Assembly: GCA_015063605.1 (NCBI GenBank)
Contig: SVTV01000007.1
Coordinates: 1-64,000 of the forward strand
Source of the DNA: Oscillospiraceae bacterium
Lineage (GTDB): Bacteria > Bacillota > Clostridia > Oscillospirales > SIG627
Length of the DNA: 64,000 nt
Reading direction: 5' to 3'
The notes under the pieces are model-generated. The model did not search any database. It was not told the origin of the DNA and saw only the letters and a list, made by a program, of their open reading frames with translations. Positions 41,386 to 50,329 of this stretch are shown piece after piece. The translations under genes and the position numbers were made by a program. Position 1 is the first letter of the stretch. Each line of letters begins with the position of its first letter.

Positions 41386-43374
41386 TCAATCATTGTTAAG
41401 ATATTCGTCTATTGCTTCCTTCAGCATCGAAAGAGCATTTTTCATGGGCATATCCTTAAGCTGAGCACCTGCGGAGTCAAAATGTCCGCCGCCATGAAGC
41501 TTTTCAAGAATAAGCTGTACATTCACACTTCCCGAGGAACGGGCGGATATGTGGACCGCATTATCGACTATGCAGAGCACAAAGGATGCGGAAACGCCCT
41601 CTACCGCAAGAAGTCTCTCCGCCGCCTTGGATGCGGCTATCTTATCTGCGGGAACAGCAAGTCCCTCATATACGGAAATTGCTATCACATTCTTGTAAAT
41701 TACCACATTGCTCTCAAATTTGACTTCTCTTAAGAATTCCTTCAGATCGGTCTTGAAGAGCATCTGCGCTTCTCCGGGATTAGCACCCTCGCCTCTGAGA
41801 TAAAGTGCCGCAGAGAAGGTACGTGTACCCGTATTTCTTGTAAACTGCTTTGTATCGAGAATGATTCCCGAGAAAAGAAGCTCCGCTTCCTCCTTGAGAA
41901 GGCTTCCCTGAGGCAGCGCCTGCTCCAATATTTCCGATACAAGCTCGGAAGCAGATGAAGCCGAAGGCTCTATGTATGTTATCTTGGGAGTTATAACGAA
42001 TTCTCCCGTTTTTCTGTGGTGGTCTATTATTACAACGTTGGGTACACTGCCATAAAGCTCAGGGGACTCAAACATTGCGCTGTTATTTACATCACAAATA
42101 ACGAGAAGTGTATCGGGGCGTACAAGCTCCTGAGCCGTTGCCGCATCCACGAATGTATCCTCGTATTTCTCAATTCCCTTCAGCTTTTCGAAAATATTCT
42201 TAAGGTTGATATCATTAAGGTTTACAACTATGTTTATCTTATCGCAATGCTCCTCTGCAAGTCTTGCCACACCGACGCATGAGCCGATGGAGTCGTGGTC
42301 GGCATATCTGTGACCCATTATAAGAACATTTCCCGATTTTTTAATAAGAGAAGTAAGCTCACCCGCAACTATTCTCGAGCGTATCTTCGTTCTCTTCTGA
42401 ACGGTCTTCGTTCTTCCGCCGTAAAATTCGATAGCCGTCTTCGTCTTCACAACAGCCTGATCGCCGCCTCTCTGAAGAGCAAGATCGAGAGCTGTGTGAG
42501 CCACCTCTTCCTTTTCGCTGAAGCTTCCGTCAACGAAAGCAACGCCTATGGATATAGTAACCGGGACATCCATACTGTCTTCGGAAAGATCTCTTACATC
42601 GTCAAGTATATCGAATTTCTTTTCCATCATGGAGGCAAGATACTTTTCCTCCATTATCATTATATATCTGTCTCTGTCGGTTTCACGAAGTATAGCATTA
42701 TGCTCGGATGCCCAATTCTGAAGGAGCATGGCAATTTTAGCGGTGACCGTTCTGTAATCATTCTGTCTGCTTGATACGGAATCGGAATAATTATCAACAG
42801 ATATATAAGAAACTATGGGATTCTTCTCTTTTATCTCATTTTCAAGCTTCGTTACCTCGCTTCTGTCCTGCCATACGGTGAGGTAATAAAGCTTTTTTCC
42901 CGCAGATACGGTATAGGAAGAAACATCGTAGGAGTTTTCCGCAAGAGTTGCTCTGAACCGCCCGTCGCTCTTGTCATTCCCCAAATGCTTCATATTGATC
43001 TTCTCCGGCAATACATCGTTAAGATTCAGGTTATAAAGAACCGTAGAAGACATCACATTGTCCGAAAAGCTTTTGTTATACCAAATTATAACCCCTTCCG
43101 AATCAACTATAACTACGGGATATATAAATTGCATGAGAAAATCCAATGTGATATTGCTGAGGACGGGAAAATTCTTTTCCGTTATGGAATTTTTCTTTGC
43201 AGTTGCAATACTGTAAGCAAAATATGCCGACAATTCCAATATCGCCAAAAACAAGCCGACATATGTAAGATTCACATCTACTTTTGCACAAACTGCGGAA
43301 AACGCAGCCAAGACACCCGCGGAAATAAATACCACCGTTCTCATTCTCGCCAAAGCGTGCGCCGATCTTTTCAT
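41386..43374 (-). CDS. gdpP: Cyclic-di-AMP phosphodiesterase GdpP
   Basis: A 662-residue membrane enzyme that breaks c-di-AMP to pApA. Order: two membrane helices (about 12-55), degenerate PAS domain (about 80-150, YPVVIVDSEGVIIWYNKSF), degenerate GGDEF domain (about 170-300, without an intact GGDEF), DHH domain with GHRYADHDSIG and the signature VVIIDHHRKTG, and DHHA1 domain with GGGHFDSAGAQL. All metal-binding Asp/His positions appear kept. Controls osmotic balance and cell-wall homeostasis. It lies between a DUF2232 gene and rplI, the usual order. Confidence 0.96.
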   Translation of the reverse strand: MKRSAHALARMRTVVFISAGVLAAFSAVCAKVDVNLTYVGLFLAILELSAYFAYSIATAKKNSITEKNFPVLSNITLDFLMQFIYPVVIVDSEGVIIWYNKSFSDNVMSSTVLYNLNLNDVLPEKINMKHLGNDKSDGRFRATLAENSYDVSSYTVSAGKKLYYLTVWQDRSEVTKLENEIKEKNPIVSYISVDNYSDSVSSRQNDYRTVTAKIAMLLQNWASEHNAILRETDRDRYIMIMEEKYLASMMEKKFDILDDVRDLSEDSMDVPVTISIGVAFVDGSFSEKEEVAHTALDLALQRGGDQAVVKTKTAIEFYGGRTKTVQKRTKIRSRIVAGELTSLIKKSGNVLIMGHRYADHDSIGSCVGVARLAEEHCDKINIVVNLNDINLKNIFEKLKGIEKYEDTFVDAATAQELVRPDTLLVICDVNNSAMFESPELYGSVPNVVIIDHHRKTGEFVITPKITYIEPSASSASELVSEILEQALPQGSLLKEEAELLFSGIILDTKQFTRNTGTRTFSAALYLRGEGANPGEAQMLFKTDLKEFLREVKFESNVVIYKNVIAISVYEGLAVPADKIAASKAAERLLAVEGVSASFVLCIVDNAVHISARSSGSVNVQLILEKLHGGGHFDSAGAQLKDMPMKNALSMLKEAIDEYLNND

Positions 43375-43465
43375 TGTATTTTTCTCCTTTCCCGATTTTT
43401 AATATAAAACTCTATTCTAAAAATTGAATTATACCGCCTTCTATATACAGTTCGTATGACTGTTA

Positions 43466-44617
43466 TCATTCGTCATCGTCATCCGCACCGTCTTCGAATT
43501 TCTTTTTCAGTGAGTTCATTGTATTCCTGATAATATACAGCACTCCCAAAGGGGGAAGTATGGAATACAGAAGCATCGACAGCATAAGTGCCGCGATTAT
43601 CGCAGTCACCTTGAAGTAACCTCCGTACACCTCGGAGCGCTCTTCAAGAAATTCCATCGCTCTTTCAAATCCGTATGCCAAAAATATGTGCGTTATTATT
43701 ATCTTAAGGTTGTAGAACACAAAGTACATTTCCGCATCGTTTCCGAAAGTCAAAAACAGATGGAACGTACATATGAGAATATATACGACCGCAGAAACGA
43801 ATGATATCTTAAGCTTATATCCGCAGGGGAATACTTTTTCCAATACCCCCGCCGATCTCAAAGACATTTTAAAAAACACGGTGGAAAAATAACCGCAGGA
43901 AAAGCACAGAACCGCAATAAAGGATACGGAAAGAAGATACATGGTCTGTATCGCCTGCTTGATGGTCTCGGTTGACACGGCTTCCTCAACACCCGTATTC
44001 ATGGAGGCTATGATCTCCTCCGAGGCGCTGTACAGTAGATCCATGAAGGAATTAACATAATCCTTCACGGCTTCAATGCCGAATGTTCCCTTGAAGGATA
44101 TTACGCTCAAAGCAAAGGCAAAAGCAAATAACGCAAAGTACACGGCGGACATCACTCCCGCCGTTAAGGTCTTGGAATAATCGTTCGGTTTGTATTCCGT
44201 AAGCACACCGTTTTCTCCGCAAAAGCCCTTGTAACCGGATATCTTCACGCCCGTGCATCTTAACGTGCAAAGGTACAGCGGAATGACCGGAAGAAGATAG
44301 AACAGAAGCATGAAAATGCTCTCCGTTGAGACCGACTTAAAAAGAGAAAGCACAAATCCGATAAGCGTTCCCGCAAAAACAAAGGGAGACGGCTTACGTA
44401 TAAGGCGGCTTACGATCGAAGCCGAGGACCATATGCCGAAAACATAGGACAAGGGAGAAATATATCCGAAACCGAAGAATGCCAACAGTAAAAGAGATAC
44501 CTGATGCTTAAGATACTCCTTCATATCAACATTGCTTTTCACAGCGTCACGGTGTATCTCCGCAGGATCGGAGGATACTGTATTTTTATTTTCGTCAAAG
44601 TTATCGTTATGGTTCAT
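43466..44617 (-). CDS. DUF2232 (YybS-like) membrane protein
   Basis: A 383-residue integral membrane protein with a hydrophilic N-terminus (1-33) and seven to eight hydrophobic helices; the C-terminus is acidic (DGADDDDE). Size, topology and its position directly before gdpP-rplI-dnaB match YybS/DUF2232, whose role is not established (an energy-coupling-factor S-component-like fold has been suggested for the family). Ends 91 nt before gdpP. First gene of a seven-gene minus-strand series down to metK. Confidence 0.82.
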   Translation of the reverse strand: MNHNDNFDENKNTVSSDPAEIHRDAVKSNVDMKEYLKHQVSLLLLAFFGFGYISPLSYVFGIWSSASIVSRLIRKPSPFVFAGTLIGFVLSLFKSVSTESIFMLLFYLLPVIPLYLCTLRCTGVKISGYKGFCGENGVLTEYKPNDYSKTLTAGVMSAVYFALFAFAFALSVISFKGTFGIEAVKDYVNSFMDLLYSASEEIIASMNTGVEEAVSTETIKQAIQTMYLLSVSFIAVLCFSCGYFSTVFFKMSLRSAGVLEKVFPCGYKLKISFVSAVVYILICTFHLFLTFGNDAEMYFVFYNLKIIITHIFLAYGFERAMEFLEERSEVYGGYFKVTAIIAALMLSMLLYSILPPLGVLYIIRNTMNSLKKKFEDGADDDDE

Positions 44618-44757
44618 TACGTAATTACACTTCTTCCCAAAATCGTAGCCATGATATCATTATATTATTCTATCACATTTTTTTTACAAAGTAAAGAGAT
44701 TTTTTCGTTTTTCATTAAAAGCTTTACTGAAATACATGGGATTTCCCCGTAAAAACG

Positions 44758-44786
44758 AAAAAAGGAGAAATCAGATCTCCTTTTTT
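44758..44786 (-). terminator. Terminator of the topoisomerase subunit gene
   Basis: AAAAAAGGAGA (44758-44768) pairs with TCTCCTTTTTT (44776-44786) around a 7-nt loop; A- and T-rich arms mean it can act on both strands. It begins 8 nt past the stop of the topoisomerase gene. The gap to the DUF2232 start holds that gene's promoter region. Confidence 0.85.
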
Positions 44787-44794
44787 TGATTTTC

Positions 44795-46978
44795 TCAAAG
44801 TATTTCGCCGGGGGAAGGGATCTTTCTCTTCCTTACCATATCGGGATAAGCACCCTGAGCGCAAGGCTCTGCGTACACGGGAACATCTCCCTTTCTGAGT
44901 GCGATGGTCTGTGAACCGCCCGAGGATCTCGATTGAAATTCCGGAATAAGCTCCGAGGGGATAAGCAATCCCCTGCCCGCCTTTGTCTTTATGAATATAT
45001 CGCACTTGTCCTTCACCGTAAACGCTGCCACAACAGGTGACGAAGATGAGACCGCTCCCGTCAGCTTCTTTCTGTGGGTCTTTGTTTTGTAAGCCTCGAG
45101 AGGTATCATTACACTCTTGCCGTTTTCAAACAGAATGAACAGCTTTTCGCTGTAATCGTTTGTTGCAGCCATAAAGGTAAATTTTTCACCCGATTCAAAT
45201 TCAAGCTTTGTTCCGACGAAATCACCCAAAGCCGATGCCTTGGTATTGTCGAATTCTGACATTGAGGATTTATAGCACTGAGCGGAGGAGGTAAAGAAAA
45301 GAAGCTCCGTGCGTTCCGAAAGCTGTTCAAAGAACACCTGCTCGTCTCCGTCCTTGAATTTCTGCGTGTCATTCATTCTCAGTGAGGACGGAAGTATCTT
45401 CTTGAAATATCCCTCGCGGCTCATAACGGCATACACGGGAGTATCGGGGATCAGCTCCTCCTCTTCCTCCGTCTCCACGGTATCGTCCTCCGTGATAATC
45501 CGGGTCTTTCTGGGCTTTCCGTATTTTTCCTTTATCTTTTCAAGCTGCTTTATTATCAGGTTGTCCATACGGCGCTTGCTCTTGAGGATGCCCTCTATAT
45601 CGGCTATCTCCTTCATAAGCTTTTCTATCTCCGCAGTCTGGCGCAATATATACTCCTTATTGAGGTTGCGGAGCTTTATATCCGCTATGAATTCCGCCTG
45701 AGTCTCATCTATATCAAAGCCTGCGGCAAGATTTGGAACTACATCTCTGTCATTCTTTGTGGAACGAATTATGGCAATAGCCTTATCTATATCGAGAAGG
45801 ATCTTCTCAAGACCCTTAAGAAGGTGAAGCCTTTCTTCCTTCTTTCTCAATTCGTGGAAAAGCTCTCTGGACAGACATTCGCATCTGTAGGCATGCCACT
45901 CATCAAGTATTTCGGCGACACCGAGAAGGTGGGGAGTACCGGCTATGAGAATATTAAAATTACATTTGAAGGTATCCTCCAATGTGGTAAGCTTATAAAG
46001 ACGCTTCATAAGCTTATCGGGATCAGTTCCTCTTTTAAGGTCTATGGCGATCTTCAAGCCGTTAAGGTCTGTCTCGTCCCTTACGTCGGATATCTCCTTC
46101 AATCTTCCCGCCTTTATAAGCTCGGCAAGTCTGTCGATTATCACTTCCGTATAGGTAGTATAAGGTATTTCCGTTATCTCGATTATATTGCCGCTTTTTT
46201 CGTAATTATATTTCGCTCTGAGACGGAAGCTTCCCTTACCCGTTTTATATATATTTTCAAGCTCCTGCTTATCGTAAAGGAGAAGTCCTCCCGTGGAAAA
46301 ATCGGGAGCCTTCAATATATCGGTAAGAGGAGTATCGATCCCCTCCCGTATAACGGCTATCGCCGCATCGCATACTTCCGCAAGATTAAAGGAGCATATA
46401 TCGGAAGCAAGTCCTACCGCTATACCCTTATTCGCACTTACGAGAACATTGGGAAAGGATGTGGGAAGGAGCACCGGCTCCTTCATGGTGCCGTCGTAAT
46501 TATCCTTGAAATCAACGGCATCCTTATCAATACCGCCGAATATCTCGGCGCAGATAGGCTCAAGCTTTGCCTCGGTATAACGGGCAGCAGCATACGCCAT
46601 CTTCGAATACTGCTTACCGAAGCTTCCCTTGGAATCAATGAAGGGATGAAGAAGAGCTTCATTTCCGCTCGTAAGACGGACCATGGTCTCGTATATGGAA
46701 GCATCACCGTGAGGATTGAGCTTCATCGTATCACCGACGATGGTAGCGCTCTTCTTTCTCTGACCGTTGAGAAGTCCGTTTTTATACATCATGTAAAGAA
46801 GCTTTCTGTGGGCGGGCTTGAAACCGTCTATCTCTGGAATGGCTCTGGATATGATAACGCTCATGGAATATGGCATATAATTCTCTTCAAGAGTCCTTGT
46901 AATGGGGTGCTCCTCAACAACGGCTACAGTCTCCGTTACCTCTTTTGCCTTAGGGATATCCTTTCTTGCTCTTGCCAT
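44795..46978 (-). CDS. Type IIA topoisomerase subunit A (ParC/GyrA-like)
   Basis: A 727-residue DNA breakage-reunion subunit. The catalytic tyrosine is Tyr 134 in AARYTEAKL, the DNA-gate region is PAHRKLLYMMYKNGL, and the tower/coiled-coil region is followed by a shortened beta-pinwheel (EGYFKKILPSSLR, KTKAGRGLLIP). No GyrA box (QRRGGKG-like) is seen, so it is closer to ParC/topoisomerase IV. In the quinolone region HGDASIYE, Ala 93 replaces the Ser that anchors quinolones through a metal ion; Glu 97 is in place. No subunit B gene is adjacent; it should lie beyond hflX or elsewhere. SD AAGAAAGG is 13-14 nt upstream. Confidence 0.9.
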   Translation of the reverse strand: MARARKDIPKAKEVTETVAVVEEHPITRTLEENYMPYSMSVIISRAIPEIDGFKPAHRKLLYMMYKNGLLNGQRKKSATIVGDTMKLNPHGDASIYETMVRLTSGNEALLHPFIDSKGSFGKQYSKMAYAAARYTEAKLEPICAEIFGGIDKDAVDFKDNYDGTMKEPVLLPTSFPNVLVSANKGIAVGLASDICSFNLAEVCDAAIAVIREGIDTPLTDILKAPDFSTGGLLLYDKQELENIYKTGKGSFRLRAKYNYEKSGNIIEITEIPYTTYTEVIIDRLAELIKAGRLKEISDVRDETDLNGLKIAIDLKRGTDPDKLMKRLYKLTTLEDTFKCNFNILIAGTPHLLGVAEILDEWHAYRCECLSRELFHELRKKEERLHLLKGLEKILLDIDKAIAIIRSTKNDRDVVPNLAAGFDIDETQAEFIADIKLRNLNKEYILRQTAEIEKLMKEIADIEGILKSKRRMDNLIIKQLEKIKEKYGKPRKTRIITEDDTVETEEEEELIPDTPVYAVMSREGYFKKILPSSLRMNDTQKFKDGDEQVFFEQLSERTELLFFTSSAQCYKSSMSEFDNTKASALGDFVGTKLEFESGEKFTFMAATNDYSEKLFILFENGKSVMIPLEAYKTKTHRKKLTGAVSSSSPVVAAFTVKDKCDIFIKTKAGRGLLIPSELIPEFQSRSSGGSQTIALRKGDVPVYAEPCAQGAYPDMVRKRKIPSPGEIL

Positions 46979-47037
46979 TTTTCAAAACCATTCCTTTCTT
47001 GTATTATCTTCAGATTTTTTCAAAGCCGCAAAAAAGC

Positions 47038-48324
47038 TCAATCGGCAACGTACATCCGTACAGAACCATATGTCTTTTTATCCACAACGGCTTCAACCTT
47101 TATAAACGCTCCCTCATATTCAACATTTTTTACGTATGATGTTTCATAAAGAGAGCTTAATATACCGCCCTTCGACATGGGAAGGGACAGCTTTACATCT
47201 ATTCTGTCTTCTTTTATCAATTTCTCGAGAGCCTTTATCAGGTCGTCTATTCCCTGTCCCGTCACGGCAGATATAAACACCGCATCGCTCATTGAGGAAA
47301 GTCCCGTATAAAGCTCGGAAACGTCTATTTTATCGCATTTATTAAATACATACAGAGTTTTTGCACGCTCTTTTCCTTCGAACAGATCGTTCAATATACT
47401 CTGAGTGACCTCGTAATGCTTTCTCACTCTGTCATCGGATGCATCGAGAAGCACTACGATGATATCGGCGAAGGTAACCTCCTCAAGAGTCGATCTGAAT
47501 GCCTCTACGAGGTGGTGAGGCAAACGGTCGATAAACCCTACCGTGTCCGTCATAAGCGCCTCTCCCGCTTCGGGAAGCTCAAGGCGGCGTGTTGTGGGAT
47601 CAAGCGTCGCAAAAAGCTTGTCCTCCGCAAATATTCCCGCATTTGTAAGAGTGTTCAGTAATGTGGATTTACCCGCATTTGTGTATCCCGCTACAGCGAT
47701 CTGAGGAATACCGCTTTTCTTACGTGTCTTACGCTGTTCGCTTCTCTTTTTCTCAAGCTCTTTAAGATCCTCCGCAAGAGCCGTTATTCGTCTTTTAATA
47801 TGACGTCTGTCGCTTTCCAGCTTTGACTCACCGGGGCCTCTCGTTCCTATACCGCCTCCGAGTCTTGACAACTCTGTGCCCTTTCCGAGAAGACGGGGCA
47901 TAGTATACTTCAATCTTGCTATCTCTACCTGAAGGATACCCTCTGCTGTTGCGGCTCTTCCCGCAAATATATCGAGAATGAGCATGGTTCTGTCGATAAC
48001 TCTTACATTTTCAAGCCTCTCTTCGATATTTCTTATCTGAGACGGAGTAAGCTCATCGTCGAACACTACAAGCTCCGCACCTACAGATACCGCCAGATCA
48101 CGTAATTCCTCTATCTTTCCCTCGCCCAGGTATGTGGCGTTATCGGGCTTGTCACGCATCTGCACAAGACGTGCTTCCGCAACACCGCCTGCCGTATCGA
48201 GAAGTCTTTCAAGCTCGTTCATGGAAAATTCCGAGCCGGGACCTTCCGCATCTCCGTCTGATGCCGCCGCCAGAATACATTTCGGCTTTTCGGTCGTTAT
48301 AGTCTTTTTGAATTTATCTTCCAT
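47038..48324 (-). CDS. hflX: Ribosome-associated GTPase HflX
   Basis: A 428-residue GTPase that splits stalled ribosomes after heat or antibiotic stress. N-terminal HflX domain (TYLGEGKIEEL, FDDELTPSQIRNIE, DRTMLILDIFAGRA), the linker motif LSRLGGGIGTRGPGESKLE, then the G domain: G1 GYTNAGKST, G3 DTVGFI, G4 NKCD. Length typical. Transcribed with and just before the topoisomerase subunit gene (59-nt gap). Confidence 0.96.
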   Translation of the reverse strand: MEDKFKKTITTEKPKCILAAASDGDAEGPGSEFSMNELERLLDTAGGVAEARLVQMRDKPDNATYLGEGKIEELRDLAVSVGAELVVFDDELTPSQIRNIEERLENVRVIDRTMLILDIFAGRAATAEGILQVEIARLKYTMPRLLGKGTELSRLGGGIGTRGPGESKLESDRRHIKRRITALAEDLKELEKKRSEQRKTRKKSGIPQIAVAGYTNAGKSTLLNTLTNAGIFAEDKLFATLDPTTRRLELPEAGEALMTDTVGFIDRLPHHLVEAFRSTLEEVTFADIIVVLLDASDDRVRKHYEVTQSILNDLFEGKERAKTLYVFNKCDKIDVSELYTGLSSMSDAVFISAVTGQGIDDLIKALEKLIKEDRIDVKLSLPMSKGGILSSLYETSYVKNVEYEGAFIKVEAVVDKKTYGSVRMYVAD

Positions 48325-48412
48325 ACGGATAACCGCCTTTCATTTACCTTTTCTGTCCGGGATATCGATATTACACCCGCGCCTCTTAAAATATTACATA
48401 AGCCTTACCACG

Positions 48413-48448
48413 AAAAAAGGGGTTGTCTCACTAAGGTGAGCCACCCCC
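48413..48448 (-). terminator. Terminator of rpmE
   Basis: On the minus strand a G/C-rich stem (GGGGGTGGCTCAC/GTGAGACAACCCC with small mismatches) is followed by TTTTTT (48418-48413). It lies 60 nt beyond the rpmE stop and before the hflX start, so rpmE is monocistronic. Confidence 0.88.
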
Positions 48449-48507
48449 AAAAATCGCAACAAACGATCCGAAGCGCCTGAAACGCTCCGAAATAACATTT
48501 ACGGTAA

Positions 48508-48708
48508 TTAACCTCTGTTGAACTTCTTGTTGAACTTATCAACACGTCCGCCTGCATCAACGAACTTCTGCTTTCCTGTATAGAAAGGATGACACTTAGA
48601 GCATATTTCAACGTGGAGATTACCCTTTGTCGACTTTGTAGGATACTCAGCGCCGCAAGCACAAACTATAACAGTATCTTTATATTCAGGATGGATTCCT
48701 TCTTTCAC
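48508..48708 (-). CDS. rpmE: Ribosomal protein bL31, zinc-binding form
   Basis: A 66-residue protein beginning [11 protein letters not shown]. Zinc ligands Cys 16, Cys 18 (CAC), Cys 36 and Cys 39 (CSKC) are all present, so this is the zinc-containing (C+) L31 type, which in Bacillus is replaced by YtiA when zinc is scarce. Start is GTG 48706-48708, preceded by GGAGG 8 nt upstream; an in-frame GTG three codons earlier overlaps the SD. Confidence 0.96.
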   Translation of the reverse strand: MKEGIHPEYKDTVIVCACGAEYPTKSTKGNLHVEICSKCHPFYTGKQKFVDAGGRVDKFNKKFNRG

Positions 48709-48881
48709 TGTATACACCTCCGATTTTATTATCTTTTAATAACAGCATAAAATATATCACAATTTACGAAAAAAAGCAATAGCTTTTTTTAAATAGAGGG
48801 AATTTTTTTTTAAAAAATCACATATTTTTATCGTGTGAAAGGCAAAAAACTCAAAAAACTCAAAAAATGAGGCATGACCGC

Positions 48882-49115
48882 ATGAAAAAGAACATCATCA
48901 AGCTTACAGCCGCCGAGGCGTTCATCTTAGCCGCCGCAGTAATTCTGACAGCATCAGCCGTCAAAAAAACTCTCAACGCCAAAGGTGGCGAAGGAAAAAA
49001 CAATACACACAACACCCGTGACACAAGCATTGCCGCGGTATCGGATGCCATATTGGAATCCCCTGCCGCAGAATATGTATTCGGTGAAATAAACACAGGA
49101 ACAGATATCGTATGA
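48882..49115 (+). CDS. Small single-span protein coupled to an M50 protease
   Basis: A 77-residue protein with a basic start, one hydrophobic helix (about residues 9-29) and a hydrophilic, Asn/Thr-rich tail. Its stop overlaps the start of the M50 protease gene (ATGA), so both are translationally coupled. In Bacillus the SpoIVFB protease is held by SpoIVFA, also encoded just before it, but SpoIVFA is larger and carries an M23 domain that is absent here. It might be a reduced partner; no homology is seen. ATG 48882 is used since GAGG lies 9 nt upstream. Confidence 0.65.
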   Translation: MKKNIIKLTAAEAFILAAAVILTASAVKKTLNAKGGEGKNNTHNTRDTSIAAVSDAILESPAAEYVFGEINTGTDIV

Positions 49116-49747
49116 GGCTTCCCTGCTTTAAGACCGGCATATTTACCGTAAGCATTGGAGCTGTCATTGCGTCATCGCTGCTGTTTATCTTCAACGATGA
49201 TGCATATTTTTTCATAATGCTTCTCTCCGTTATCATTCACGAGCTCGGTCATATCACAGCATGCATGATATTTGGCAGTAAAGTAAGGGAGATATACATC
49301 GGCATAGCCGGTGCACAGATAGAAACAGCAAGCAAGCTGTCGTCATATACATCAGATGCCGTTACAGCACTGTCGGGACCTGCCGCAGGATTGGGCGCTG
49401 CCGCAACAGCCCTCTTCATTATAAAAGAAAGAATAAAGCTTATGCCCATCGGACATGCCGAAGAGCTTCTCATATTCTTTTTCCTGTCCAATCTGTTCTA
49501 TGCCGTCGTCAATCTCCTGCCCGTCAAGGGACTTGACGGAGGAAACGCACTTTATGCGCTTATCGCTTTAAGATGCAGACTTGATACTGCAGAAAGGATA
49601 ATTACGATATCGTCTTTTATATCTGTTTTCGCAATTGCCTCGGTATCACTGGTGCTTTTGAAAAAATTTAATTTCAATTACAGTCTTGTGATCCTTGTAT
49701 TTTCATTGCTTTTCGATCTGATTCCAAAAAAGCCTTTTTTGCATTGA
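49112..49747 (+). CDS. M50 site-2 protease, SpoIVFB-like
   Basis: A 211-residue integral membrane metalloprotease. Zinc motif HELGH (His 43, Glu 44, His 47) lies in the second helix and the family's NLLPVKGLDGG (Asp 142) in a later helix; together they form the active site of site-2 proteases. SpoIVFB processes pro-sigma-K in the mother cell during sporulation, and the neighbours gpr and spoIIP are also sporulation genes, making this role likely but not proven. It is shorter than Bacillus SpoIVFB (288), lacking the C-terminal CBS domain. Confidence 0.85.
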   Translation: MRLPCFKTGIFTVSIGAVIASSLLFIFNDDAYFFIMLLSVIIHELGHITACMIFGSKVREIYIGIAGAQIETASKLSSYTSDAVTALSGPAAGLGAAATALFIIKERIKLMPIGHAEELLIFFFLSNLFYAVVNLLPVKGLDGGNALYALIALRCRLDTAERIITISSFISVFAIASVSLVLLKKFNFNYSLVILVFSLLFDLIPKKPFLH

Positions 49748-49784
49748 ACCGCCTTTTCCCTTCGGAAATAGCGGTAATCGTTCA

Positions 49785-49811
49785 AAAGGTACGACGCAAG
49801 GTCGTACCTTT
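49785..49811. terminator. Convergent terminator between the M50 protease and rpsT
   Basis: AAAGGTACGAC (49785-49795) pairs with GTCGTACCTTT (49801-49811) around a 5-nt loop. On the minus strand it is followed by TTTTG. It serves the rpsT mRNA and probably also the protease mRNA. Confidence 0.85.
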
Positions 49812-49831
49812 CGAAAAAAAATCAATATGAT

Positions 49832-50098
49832 TTACGCGCCGAGAGAATTAAGCTTCTTTGTGAACTGGCTCTTCTTTCTGGCTGCCTTATTCTTATGAAT
49901 ATGACCCTTTGCCACTGCCTGATCAAGCTTCTTAACCGCTGCCTTGTATGTTTCCATAGCAAGTTCTTTGTTACCTTCTGCCAAAGCCTTTTCGTACTTC
50001 TTCATAGAAGTCTTCATAGCGGAAACAAACATCTGATTTATCAAAGTTTTCTTCGCTGTAATCTTTACACGCTTTTTAGCCGACTTGATATTTGCCAA
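49832..50098 (-). CDS. rpsT: Ribosomal protein bS20
   Basis: An 88-residue basic helical protein of the small subunit, beginning ANIKSAKKRVKITAKKT and ending HKNKAARKKSQFTKKLNSL. The start codon is TTG (50098-50096), identified from the family N-terminus and AGGAGGT placed 7 nt upstream; the open frame upstream is not conserved. E. coli rpsT also uses UUG, which is needed there for autogenous control. A promoter lies about 60-85 nt upstream. Confidence 0.96.
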   Translation of the reverse strand: MANIKSAKKRVKITAKKTLINQMFVSAMKTSMKKYEKALAEGNKELAMETYKAAVKKLDQAVAKGHIHKNKAARKKSQFTKKLNSLGA

Positions 50099-50153
50099 CT
50101 GTCGCACCTCCTTATTATACGGCTTGATGCCGCCAAATCTTTCGATATCCGTA

Positions 50154-50182
50154 AAAATATCGAATCTCACTATTCAAGTCAA
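50154..50182 (-). promoter_or_regulatory. Promoter of rpsT
   Basis: On the minus strand TTGACT (50182-50177), 17 nt, TATTTT (50159-50154), about 55 nt before the TTG start codon. Confidence 0.7.
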
Positions 50183-50329
50183 TATTTTATCACCATTGGA
50201 CAAAAAAAGCAAGCCTTTTTTCAAAAATAATTTATTTTTTTTAAAAATATTTTATCGGGTACTATTTTTGCTGCTTTGAGGATATCATATATCAAGCCAC
50301 GATCATATGCGAAAGGAATAACAACGATC

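Noticed and set aside
49785-49811. Part of a CRISPR or repeat array
   Set aside because: Single hairpin with no copies at regular spacing; it is a terminator. No CRISPR-like arrays were seen in the window.
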